NCBI RefSeq assembly: GCF_011682055.1
Contig: NZ_JAAQOM010000015.1
Span: 62,001-126,000 of the forward strand
DNA from: Telluria antibiotica
GTDB taxonomy: Bacteria > Pseudomonadota > Gammaproteobacteria > Burkholderiales > Burkholderiaceae_D
Reading direction: 5' to 3'
DNA length: 64,000 bases
Part shown: positions 1-6,734 of the stretch, in pieces
Numbering within the stretch: position 1 is the first letter of the stretch
Layout of the letters: each line of letters begins with the position of its first letter
Translations under genes and position numbers: made by a program
Notes under the pieces: generated by a model
What the model was told of the DNA's origin: nothing
What the model saw: the letters and a program-made list of their open reading frames with translations, nothing else
Database searches by the model: none

Positions 1-554
1 TGCTGTCGTGCATCCCGCTCAGCTCAGTGATCCAGGGCACCCAGGAAATGGGGCGGACGGCGGCCCGCATGCTCCATCAGTTGCTCGAGGGAACGTATCT
101 GGAGTGTAAGCGCATCCTCGTGCCGCCCGCCGGTATCAACGTGCTGTCGTCGAGCGCCCACCGGCCGATCAAGAATCCGCGCGTCATGCGCGCCAGGCAT
201 TTCATCCGCCAATACGCCTGCCAGGGCATCAAGGGCGACCAGGTGGCGGATTACGTCGGCGTGTCGCGCTCGACGCTCGAGTTGTATTTCCAGCAAGAAC
301 TGGCGTGCAGCGTGCACGATGAAATCCTGCGCTTCAAGCTCGAGGCCGCGACCGCGTTGCTGACGCGCGGCGACGTCAGCGTGGCCGAGGTTGCACATCG
401 TTGCGGATTTACCTCAATGCAATACCTGTTCGCCGTGTTCAAGCGCGAACTCGGATGCACGCCGCGCGAGTACCAGCAGCGCATCGGTAACGGCGTGGCG
501 GCGCCCGCCGACGGCGCCGCGAACGATGCCGATGCCTGCGTGATCGCCATGTAA
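1..554 (+). CDS. XylR-like AraC-family regulator, 3' end only
   Basis: C-terminal part of a transcriptional regulator whose start lies left of the window; the frame is open from base 3. The first visible residues (PLSSV then EMGRTAARML, later RILVPPAGINV) are the end of a LacI/periplasmic-binding-type sugar-sensing domain. A two-helix-turn-helix AraC DNA-binding domain follows, with the family signature VAHRCGFTSMQYLFAVFKRELGCTPREYQQR. Sensor plus AraC domain is the XylR architecture, which in known members senses xylose. It sits upstream of hemicellulase genes and is one of two candidates for binding the shared operator described at 1934, 6552 and 15832. A low-complexity Ala/Asp tail ends the protein. 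The family is well supported; xylose as the ligand is inference. Confidence 0.85.
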   Translation, partial: LSCIPLSSVIQGTQEMGRTAARMLHQLLEGTYLECKRILVPPAGINVLSSSAHRPIKNPRVMRARHFIRQYACQGIKGDQVADYVGVSRSTLELYFQQELACSVHDEILRFKLEAATALLTRGDVSVAEVAHRCGFTSMQYLFAVFKRELGCTPREYQQRIGNGVAAPADGAANDADACVIAM

Positions 555-714
555 TGCCGTTGCGGCCGGCCTGCAGTAGTTAGTTGCCAGGAGGTGATGT
601 CCCTCGACAGATGCGCCCGCGACCTGTCATCATATTGACGACGACCATGCCATGACGGCCTTGGGCGCGGAACGATGTCAGTCAGCGTAAATTTGCCGAG
701 GCAGTAATCGCGTA

Positions 715-1887
715 ATGCAGAGTTTTTACAACAAGGCGCTCACGGGGCTGCTGGTCCTGATGGCGGCAAGTGTCCTCATCGGCTTTATCTGTATGCGCTG
801 CACGTACATCCGCATGACCGTGTTGCCGGCGGCGGACCGCGCCCTGCCGATGCGGAGTGACCTGATTTCCGACAAGGACGTGGGCGGACGGTCGACGATC
901 CGGCTCGTCGACGACACGTCCACGCTGAGTTTCGAATCCACGTCGGTGAAGGCGGTGGACTACCCGTATGCCAAGGTCGAGCTGGCGTTTCTCGATCGGG
1001 CCGGCAAGCCCACGCTCGTCGACCTGTCGCGCTACAGCAGCATTGCCTTCGACGTCGCGTGCGCGCCGGCCAACACGCTGGCGTTCGGCCTCGTGATGTT
1101 CGAGGACCATGTGTCGGTCCCGGGCGACTACGCGACATACCGCTTGGCCTATTCCTATTATTTCTGCAATGAGCGAGGCGAACACGTCGAGCTCGACCTG
1201 GCGCGCCTCCGGACCGACCAGTGGTGGTTCGACAGGCACAAGCTGAACCTCGCGCAGCAGGAGTTCACGCCGAAGAAGGTCGCCAAGCTCTCGTTCGGCA
1301 ACACGTTCCAGAGTCCGTTCGACGTGGTGTCCAAGGTGCAGATCAAGGGCGTCACCCTGATGGGGCGCGACATGCGCTACTTGTATGGATTCTGGGCGTT
1401 CATGATCGTCGCGTGGCCCGCCTACGCCTTCTGGTTCTTCCGGCGGCACACGCAGGCGTTGCTCGTGGACGTCGAAGACAAGGTGCGACGCGACCTGCCG
1501 CTGGTCGCTTACCAGCAACTGTCCCAGGACCTGCACAGGGACAAGGAGCAGAGTGCCATCCTGCGCTTCATGGCGACGGCGTATCCGAACCCGGAACTCG
1601 ACGTCGAGACCATGGTGAGCACGCTTGGCATCAGCCGCAACAAGATCAACGAGATCCTCAAGGCGGAGCTGGGCTTCACGTTCTCCACCTATCTCAACAA
1701 GCTCAGGCTGACCGAGGCGGCACGCCTTCTGGGCGACAAGGAAGACAGCAGCGTGGCGGAAATTGCTTACGCGGTCGGCTACCGGAACGTCTCCTACTTC
1801 AACAAGCTGTTCAAGGAAGAATACGGCTGCACGCCGAAGACCTTCCGCAAGCTGCGCGAAGCGGCGCCCGCCGACCTCGGATCGTAG
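715..1887 (+). CDS. Membrane-tethered AraC-family regulator
   Basis: 390-aa protein with an unusual plan. Residues 9-28 form a transmembrane helix. Residues 30-215 look like a beta-rich extracytoplasmic domain (for example LSRYSSIAFDVAC), perhaps a jelly-roll ligand-binding fold. A second helix lies at about 221-243 (YGFWAFMIVAWPAYAFWFF), then a linker, then an AraC DNA-binding domain at 280-382 ending in VGYRNVSYFNKLFKEEYGCTP. It would work as a one-component membrane sensor: signal outside, DNA binding inside. The start at 715 has only a weak purine stretch (GAGG at 697) upstream. A clear terminator follows the stop. Its place directly before the GH51 gene suggests it controls the neighbouring enzymes. 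The ligand is unknown. Confidence 0.85.
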   Translation: MQSFYNKALTGLLVLMAASVLIGFICMRCTYIRMTVLPAADRALPMRSDLISDKDVGGRSTIRLVDDTSTLSFESTSVKAVDYPYAKVELAFLDRAGKPTLVDLSRYSSIAFDVACAPANTLAFGLVMFEDHVSVPGDYATYRLAYSYYFCNERGEHVELDLARLRTDQWWFDRHKLNLAQQEFTPKKVAKLSFGNTFQSPFDVVSKVQIKGVTLMGRDMRYLYGFWAFMIVAWPAYAFWFFRRHTQALLVDVEDKVRRDLPLVAYQQLSQDLHRDKEQSAILRFMATAYPNPELDVETMVSTLGISRNKINEILKAELGFTFSTYLNKLRLTEAARLLGDKEDSSVAEIAYAVGYRNVSYFNKLFKEEYGCTPKTFRKLREAAPADLGS

Positions 1888-1890
1888 CGC

Positions 1891-1916
1891 GCGGCCGCGC
1901 TCGCGGCCGCATTTTT
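1891..1916 (+). terminator. Intrinsic terminator after the AraC gene
   Basis: Two copies of the self-complementary octamer GCGGCCGC (1891-1898 and 1903-1910) form an 8-bp stem with loop GCTC, followed by ATTTTT. It begins 3 bases after the regulator's stop codon. Confidence 0.8.
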
Positions 1917-1933
1917 CACTTTGCCCACCCACG

Positions 1934-1994
1934 GGATTTCACCGCGCGGTTGATGGATTTCGTTGTGGCCGCGCCGCCGGGCCATTCGTAGAAT
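1934..1994 (+). promoter_or_regulatory. Promoter and direct-repeat operator of the GH51 gene
   Basis: Two identical GGATTTC half-sites start at 1934 and 1955, exactly 21 bp apart (two helical turns), as AraC-family activators usually bind. Three bases after the proximal site comes a weak -35 (TGGCCG, 1966-1971), a 17-bp spacer and a -10 TAGAAT (1989-1994). The same layout with identical distances recurs at 6552-6612 and 15832-15892. Half-site copies abutting a poor -35 suggest activation. Confidence 0.7.
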
Positions 1995-2046
1995 GATTGC
2001 GTCGTATTGCATATCGTGCCGGGCTCGGCAGCGCGCATGCGCGACC

Positions 2047-2120
2047 CCGCCCGGCGATTTTCATTGCGATCTCCTCCCGCGTTCAAGTGGGTTCCGGGCG
2101 GCTTCGGCCGCCTTTTTTTT
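2047..2120 (+). promoter_or_regulatory. Candidate attenuator in the GH51 leader
   Basis: Between the promoter and the GH51 start lies a perfect intrinsic terminator: arms 2097-2102 and 2107-2112 (GGCGGC/GCCGCC), a TTCG tetraloop, then eight T (2113-2120). Its 5' arm lies inside CCGGGCGG (2094-2101), which is the exact reverse complement of CCGCCCGG at 2047-2054, so an alternative antiterminator pairing is possible. A 39-codon ORF (ATG 2037, TGA 2154-2156) crosses the hairpin and overlaps the GH51 ATG as ATGA, but it has no good ribosome site. The terminator hairpin is directly visible; regulation by attenuation is inference. Confidence 0.55.
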
Positions 2121-2152
2121 CGTCCGTGTTGGCTGGAGCATTCCCGACATCC

Positions 2153-3724
2153 ATGAATTTTATGAAACGCATCCACTATCGCGCGCTCGCGCTGGGCGTG
2201 CTCGCGGCCTGCGCGTCCGCATCCGTGCTCGCCGCGGCGCAAGTCGCCGTCACCATCGACGCCGGCAAGCCGGGCCCCGTCATCAGCAAATACGTCTACG
2301 GCCAGTTCGCCGAACACCTCGGGACGGGCATCTACGGCGGCCTGTGGGTCGGCCCGGACTCGACGATTCCGAATACGCGCGGCTGGCGCAACGACGTCGT
2401 CGCCGCGCTGAAGGCGCTGCACGTGCCCCTCGTGCGCTGGCCGGGCGGCTGCTTCGCGGACCAGTACCACTGGCGCGACGGCATCGGCCCGCGCGCGCAC
2501 CGGCCCGTGCGCATCAACACGAACTGGGGCGGCGTCGACGAGGACAACGCCGTCGGCACGCACGAATTCTTCGACCTCGTCGAGCAGCTCGGCGCCGACG
2601 CCTACGTCAACGGCAACCTCGGCACGGGCACCGTGCAGGACATGGCGGAATGGGTCGAGTACATGACGGCGAACGGCACATCCAGCCTGGCGCAGCTGCG
2701 TGCCCGCAACGGCCATCCGGCGCCGTACAAGCTCGCGTTCTTCGGCATCGGCAACGAGGCCTGGGGCTGCGGCGGCAACATGCGGCCGGAGCAGTACGCG
2801 GACGCCTACCGCCGCTACGCCACGTTCCTGCATCCAACCGGCGACACGCAATTCATCGCCGCCGGCGGCCACGACGACGACGCCAGCTGGACGGATTACC
2901 TGAGCCAGCACATCTTCGGCTGGGGCGTACGCGCCCACGGCATCTCGTTCCACTACTACACGTCGCCCGGTGCGGACAAGAACGGCAAGTACGGCGCGAC
3001 GGGCTTCGACGAAAGCCGCTGGATCTCCACGTTGAGCCAGACGCAGCGCATGGAGGGCTTCATCGCCGCCAACGTCGCGAAGCTGGACGAGCACGACCCG
3101 CAGAAGAAGCTGATGTTCGCCGTCGACGAATGGGGCACGTGGTACGACGCGGAAGAGGGCAGCAGGTCCGGCTTCCTCCAGCAGCAGAACACGCTGCGCG
3201 ACGGCCTCGTGGCCGCGCTCAACTTCAACATCTTCCACGCGCACGCGGACCGCGTGCGCATGACGAGCATCGCGCAGATGGTGAACGTGCTGCAGGCCAT
3301 GGTCCGCACGGATGGCGCGAAGATGGTGCTGACGCCGACCTATCACGTTTTCCGGATGTACGTGCCGTTCCAGGACGCCGTCTCGGTACCGGTGCGGCTG
3401 GCGAACAATCCGTCGTACACGTTCGGCGGCGTGGCCATCCCCGCCGTCAGCGCGTCGGCCGCGCGCGCGAAGGACGGCAGGCTGTACCTCGCGCTCGTCA
3501 ACACGAACCCGCACGAGCAGGCGGATGTGACGGTCGACGTGGGCGGCGCGGGCGCGCGCGGGGCGGCGGGTTCCGTGCTGACGGCCGCCGCGATGGATGC
3601 GCACAATACGTTCGCGACACCGGCCGCCGTCGCGCCGGCGCCGTTGCAGGCGAGGGCCAGCGGTGGCCGGCTGGTGCTGCACTTGCCGGCGAAGTCCGTC
3701 GTGGTGGTCGCCGTGCAGGAATAA
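2153..3724 (+). CDS. GH51 alpha-L-arabinofuranosidase, exported
   Basis: 523-aa glycoside hydrolase removing terminal alpha-L-arabinofuranosyl units from arabinoxylan, arabinan or arabinosylated xyloglucan. The (beta/alpha)8 domain carries the family signatures VRWPGGCFADQYHWRDGIGP, acid/base Glu202 in FFGIGNEAWGCGG, and nucleophile Glu326 in DEWGTWYD. A C-terminal beta-sandwich follows. The first about 30 residues are a Sec signal peptide ending near VLAAA; many bacterial GH51 enzymes are cytoplasmic, so export is notable. The start could be 2153 or 2162 (second ATG); the signal peptide is intact either way. It has its own promoter and a terminator-like leader. It faces the GH3 gene across a repeat pair. 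Confidence 0.93.
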   Translation: MNFMKRIHYRALALGVLAACASASVLAAAQVAVTIDAGKPGPVISKYVYGQFAEHLGTGIYGGLWVGPDSTIPNTRGWRNDVVAALKALHVPLVRWPGGCFADQYHWRDGIGPRAHRPVRINTNWGGVDEDNAVGTHEFFDLVEQLGADAYVNGNLGTGTVQDMAEWVEYMTANGTSSLAQLRARNGHPAPYKLAFFGIGNEAWGCGGNMRPEQYADAYRRYATFLHPTGDTQFIAAGGHDDDASWTDYLSQHIFGWGVRAHGISFHYYTSPGADKNGKYGATGFDESRWISTLSQTQRMEGFIAANVAKLDEHDPQKKLMFAVDEWGTWYDAEEGSRSGFLQQQNTLRDGLVAALNFNIFHAHADRVRMTSIAQMVNVLQAMVRTDGAKMVLTPTYHVFRMYVPFQDAVSVPVRLANNPSYTFGGVAIPAVSASAARAKDGRLYLALVNTNPHEQADVTVDVGGAGARGAAGSVLTAAAMDAHNTFATPAAVAPAPLQARASGGRLVLHLPAKSVVVVAVQE

Positions 3725-3726
3725 GG

Positions 3727-3803
3727 CGTAGGGTGGGCACCCTGTGCCCACCAGATGCATGCCGGTGCGCGAACGTTTGGTGGGCACGGAGTGCCCACCC
3801 TAC
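3727..3803. repeat. REP-like palindrome pair, copy a
   Basis: Two inverted units: GTAGGGTGGGCAC with GTGCCCACC (3727-3752), and the mirror-image unit ending CCCACCCTAC (3779-3803). Each unit is itself a hairpin. The pair fills the gap between the convergent GH51 and GH3 genes, and its right end supplies the TAG stop codon of GH3 (3800-3802). The same family recurs near 21591, 38455 and 44210. Confidence 0.8.
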
Positions 3804-6418
3804 AGCTGCGGCAGTTCGCGCCGGCCTGTTACGTTCACCTTCAGGCCGACGCCCGCGGTCTGCGCACCGGGCTGGCCACCGCCGACCCAGACGGTGGCCG
3901 GACCCGCCTCCACCTTGCGCCGGCCAACCGCATCGACCGTGCTGAAGGCCTTGCCGTCCAGGTCGAACGTCAGGCGGCGCTTTTCTCCCGGCTGCAGCGT
4001 GACGCGGGCGAAGCGGACGAGGGTGCGGTTCGGCGCCGCGGGCACCCCCGGCCGGGCGACGTAGACCTGCACCACCTCGTCGCCGGCGCGCGGTCCGTCG
4101 TTCTTCACGTCGACGGCGACCTTCACGGGGCAGCCGGCACACACCGTCTTCGGCGCCGGCGCGGCCGGCTTGTACGAGAAGTGCGTGTACGAGAGGCCGT
4201 GGCCGAACGGATACAGCGGCTCGCCCTTGAAGTACTTGTAGGTGCGGCCCTGCATGCCGTAGTCCTTGAACGGCGGCAGGTCGGCGACGGACTTGTAGAA
4301 CGTCACCGGCAGGCGGCCGGACGGACTGAAGTCGCCCGCGATCAGTTCGGCCACCGCCTGGCCGCCTACGCCGCCCGGATACCACGCCTGGATGATGGCC
4401 GGGACGTGGCCCGCGGCCCAGTTCAGCGCGACGGCGCTGCCGCTCATGTTGACGAGCACCAGTGGCTTGCCGAGGCCGCCCAGGCGTTCCAGTAGCGCTT
4501 CCTGCGGGGCGGGCAGGTCGATGCTCGTGCGGTCGCCGCCGGCGAAGCCCGGTGCGTTGACGGACATCTCTTCGCCTTCCAGCTGCCATGTGAGCCCGGC
4601 CGCGTACACGACGAGGTCGGCGTCGCGGGCCGCTTGCAGCGCCGCCGTGTCGTCGAAGCTGGGCCGCGTCCATTGCAGTTGCTGCTCGCCGTCCCAGCCC
4701 AGCTGCCGGGCCTCGATCTCGATCGTGTACACCTTGCCGGCCGCGAGTTCCACCGGCGTGTTCGACGTCGGCCAGGCGATGTCCCACAGGTCCGTGACGA
4801 GGCGTCCGTCGACGCGGATGCGATAGCCCTGGCCACCCTTCAGGCGCAGATGATGCGGGCCGCTTTCGCCGGCGCGCAAGTAGCCGCTCCAGCGCGTCGA
4901 GGTCTTGCGGTCGGACCGGTCCGGCCAGCCCCACCGGAATGCCGCCTGCGTGCCCGTCTCGACCGCGGTGGGCGTGCCGGCCAGGTCGACGTTGTCGAAC
5001 CGTTCCACCTTGACACCCGGATGGGCGCAGTCGGCGTCCAGGCACATCGCGTCCGCCGGCACGTCCTGCAGCGGCGGCGCGACCCAGCCCGTGCCTTCGA
5101 CGAACGTCACCTGCGCCTGCGGGAAACGGGCGCGCAGGCCGGCCAGCACCGTGATCGGCTTCGATGGCGTGCCGCTGTAGTTGCCGACCAGTGCGTCGAC
5201 GCTGTCCGCGTTCGGGCCAATCACGGCGATGCGGCGCGGCGCCGTCTTCAGGGGCAGCAGGCCGTCGTTCTTCAGCAGCACGAGCGATTGGCGTGCCGCT
5301 TCCAGGTTCAGGCGTTTGTCGGCCGGCGTGTCGTAGTCCTTGGCCGTGATGCCGGCGAAAGGCTGCGGTTTGTCGAGCAGGCCGAGGCGGATCCGCGCTT
5401 CCAGCAGGCGCAGCACGGCGCGGTCGACGTCGGCCTCCGTCAGCAGCCCCTGCTTGACGGCACGCACCGTGGTGGCGGGCGTGGCGGTCGGGCTGTTTCC
5501 GAATTCGCACATCACGTCCGTGCCCGTCTTGATCGCAGCCGCCACCGCGCGCTCCGGTGTGTCGACATAGTGGTGCGCCCAGTCCGAGTGGATGTCGGCG
5601 ATGGCGCCGCAGTCGGACACGACGTGGCCCTGGAATTTCCACGTGTCGCGCAACAGGTCCTTCAGCAGGGGGCCGTTGGCGCATGCCGGCACGCCGTTCA
5701 CCGCGTTGTAGGCGCACATGAGGGACAGCACATGGCCTTCCGTCACGGCGGCGTGGAATGCGGGCAGGTAGGTCTCCGTCAGGTCGCGCGGCGAAGGGTG
5801 GACGTCTTCGCGGTGGCGGTCGGCCTCGGGGCCGCTGTGCACGGCGAAGTGCTTGACGGTGGCCGAGACCTTCGGCGCACCCGCATCGGGACCCTGCAGG
5901 CCGCGGATATAGGCCACGCCCATGCGCGACGTCAGGTACGGGTCTTCGCCATAGGTTTCCTGGCCGCGGCCCCAGCGCGGGTCGCGGAAGATGTTCACGT
6001 TCGGCGACCACACCGTGAGGCCGCGGTACAGGTCGGAACCGCCGTCGGGGCGTACGGTCTCCAGGTACTTGGCGCGGAATTCCGTCGCGACGGTGTCCGC
6101 CACGCGTTCGACGAGCGCATTGTTCCACGTGGCGGCCAGGCCGATCGCCTGCGGGAACACGGTGGCGTTGCCGGCGCGCGCGACGCCGTGCAGGCCCTCG
6201 CTCCACCAGTTGTAGGCGGGGATGCCGAGCCGCGCGATCGCGGGCGACGTGGATTGCAGCAGGCTGGCCTTGTCGTCCAGCGTCATGCGGGCCAGCAGGG
6301 CCTGGGCCCGCGCGGCGGGATCGGCCTGCGCGGCGAGGGCGGGCAGGGCCAGCGTCAGCACCACGGCCGCCGCGATGGCGGTCCTGGACAGGTGTCGAGT
6401 TGTCATATGCGTTTTCAA
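3800..6418 (-). CDS. GH3 beta-xylosidase/beta-glucosidase with PA14 insert
   Basis: 872-aa exported glycosidase with a signal peptide at residues 1-30 (LTLALPALAAQA). The N-terminal GH3 barrel has the nucleophile motif HVVSDCGAI (Asp269). A PA14-like domain at about 468-590 interrupts the second GH3 domain, as in several xylan and glucan exo-glycosidases. Motif LEGEEM (about 614-619) holds the probable acid/base Glu. A fibronectin-III-like C-terminal domain is present. The protein shares NWWSEGLHGVA and similar segments with beta-xylosidases, so xylosyl or glucosyl oligosaccharides are likely substrates; exact specificity cannot be read. It is divergent from the GH74 gene. The stop codon lies in a repeat unit. 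Confidence 0.9.
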   Translation of the reverse strand: MKTHMTTRHLSRTAIAAAVVLTLALPALAAQADPAARAQALLARMTLDDKASLLQSTSPAIARLGIPAYNWWSEGLHGVARAGNATVFPQAIGLAATWNNALVERVADTVATEFRAKYLETVRPDGGSDLYRGLTVWSPNVNIFRDPRWGRGQETYGEDPYLTSRMGVAYIRGLQGPDAGAPKVSATVKHFAVHSGPEADRHREDVHPSPRDLTETYLPAFHAAVTEGHVLSLMCAYNAVNGVPACANGPLLKDLLRDTWKFQGHVVSDCGAIADIHSDWAHHYVDTPERAVAAAIKTGTDVMCEFGNSPTATPATTVRAVKQGLLTEADVDRAVLRLLEARIRLGLLDKPQPFAGITAKDYDTPADKRLNLEAARQSLVLLKNDGLLPLKTAPRRIAVIGPNADSVDALVGNYSGTPSKPITVLAGLRARFPQAQVTFVEGTGWVAPPLQDVPADAMCLDADCAHPGVKVERFDNVDLAGTPTAVETGTQAAFRWGWPDRSDRKTSTRWSGYLRAGESGPHHLRLKGGQGYRIRVDGRLVTDLWDIAWPTSNTPVELAAGKVYTIEIEARQLGWDGEQQLQWTRPSFDDTAALQAARDADLVVYAAGLTWQLEGEEMSVNAPGFAGGDRTSIDLPAPQEALLERLGGLGKPLVLVNMSGSAVALNWAAGHVPAIIQAWYPGGVGGQAVAELIAGDFSPSGRLPVTFYKSVADLPPFKDYGMQGRTYKYFKGEPLYPFGHGLSYTHFSYKPAAPAPKTVCAGCPVKVAVDVKNDGPRAGDEVVQVYVARPGVPAAPNRTLVRFARVTLQPGEKRRLTFDLDGKAFSTVDAVGRRKVEAGPATVWVGGGQPGAQTAGVGLKVNVTGRRELPQL

Positions 6419-6734
6419 ATAGGTTGCGGGTGGCGCACGGTGCGCGCGCGCATGCTAGCACCGGCGCGGGCGCGCGCGGCCGGCGCGGGGCCTGGTCGGA
6501 AAATTTTCTTGCCAGGCTGGCGGATTTCATCATGCGGCGCCGACGATTCCGGTATTTCGTTGGCAACTTGAGGTTTTTCGTCATTGCCGCCGTCCCGGCA
6601 TATTCACAGAATGTCTCAACGCCGCGAGCATCGGACGATCTTCCGGCGGCGGTCCGACACCGGCGATCGGGCGCGCCCGGGAGACGTGGCGCGCGAGGCC
6701 GGTACCTCATAACAATCATATGGAGTACACAAGC
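6419..6734. other. Divergent intergenic region GH3/GH74
   Basis: A 316-bp spacer between the leftward GH3 and rightward GH74 genes. It contains the GH74 promoter module (6552-6612) and an extra GGATTTC half-site at 6522-6528, 30 bp further upstream. No matching module facing GH3 was found, so GH3's promoter is unassigned. The left part, about 6430-6490, is nearly all G/C. Confidence 0.6.
6552..6612 (+). promoter_or_regulatory. Promoter and direct-repeat operator of the GH74 gene
   Basis: Half-sites GTATTTC (6552) and GTTTTTC (6573) lie 21 bp apart, followed after CG and two more bases by -35 TTGCCG (6584-6589), a 17-bp spacer and -10 CAGAAT (6607-6612). From the last base of the proximal half-site to the A of AGAAT is 29 bp, the same as at the GH51 and GH29 promoters. 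Confidence 0.7.

Noticed and set aside
6430..6530. A matching operator-promoter module facing the GH3 gene.
   Set aside because: ATTTTCC-like and TAGCAT-like pieces exist on the minus strand but not with the 21/29-bp spacing, so GH3 was not added to the regulon.
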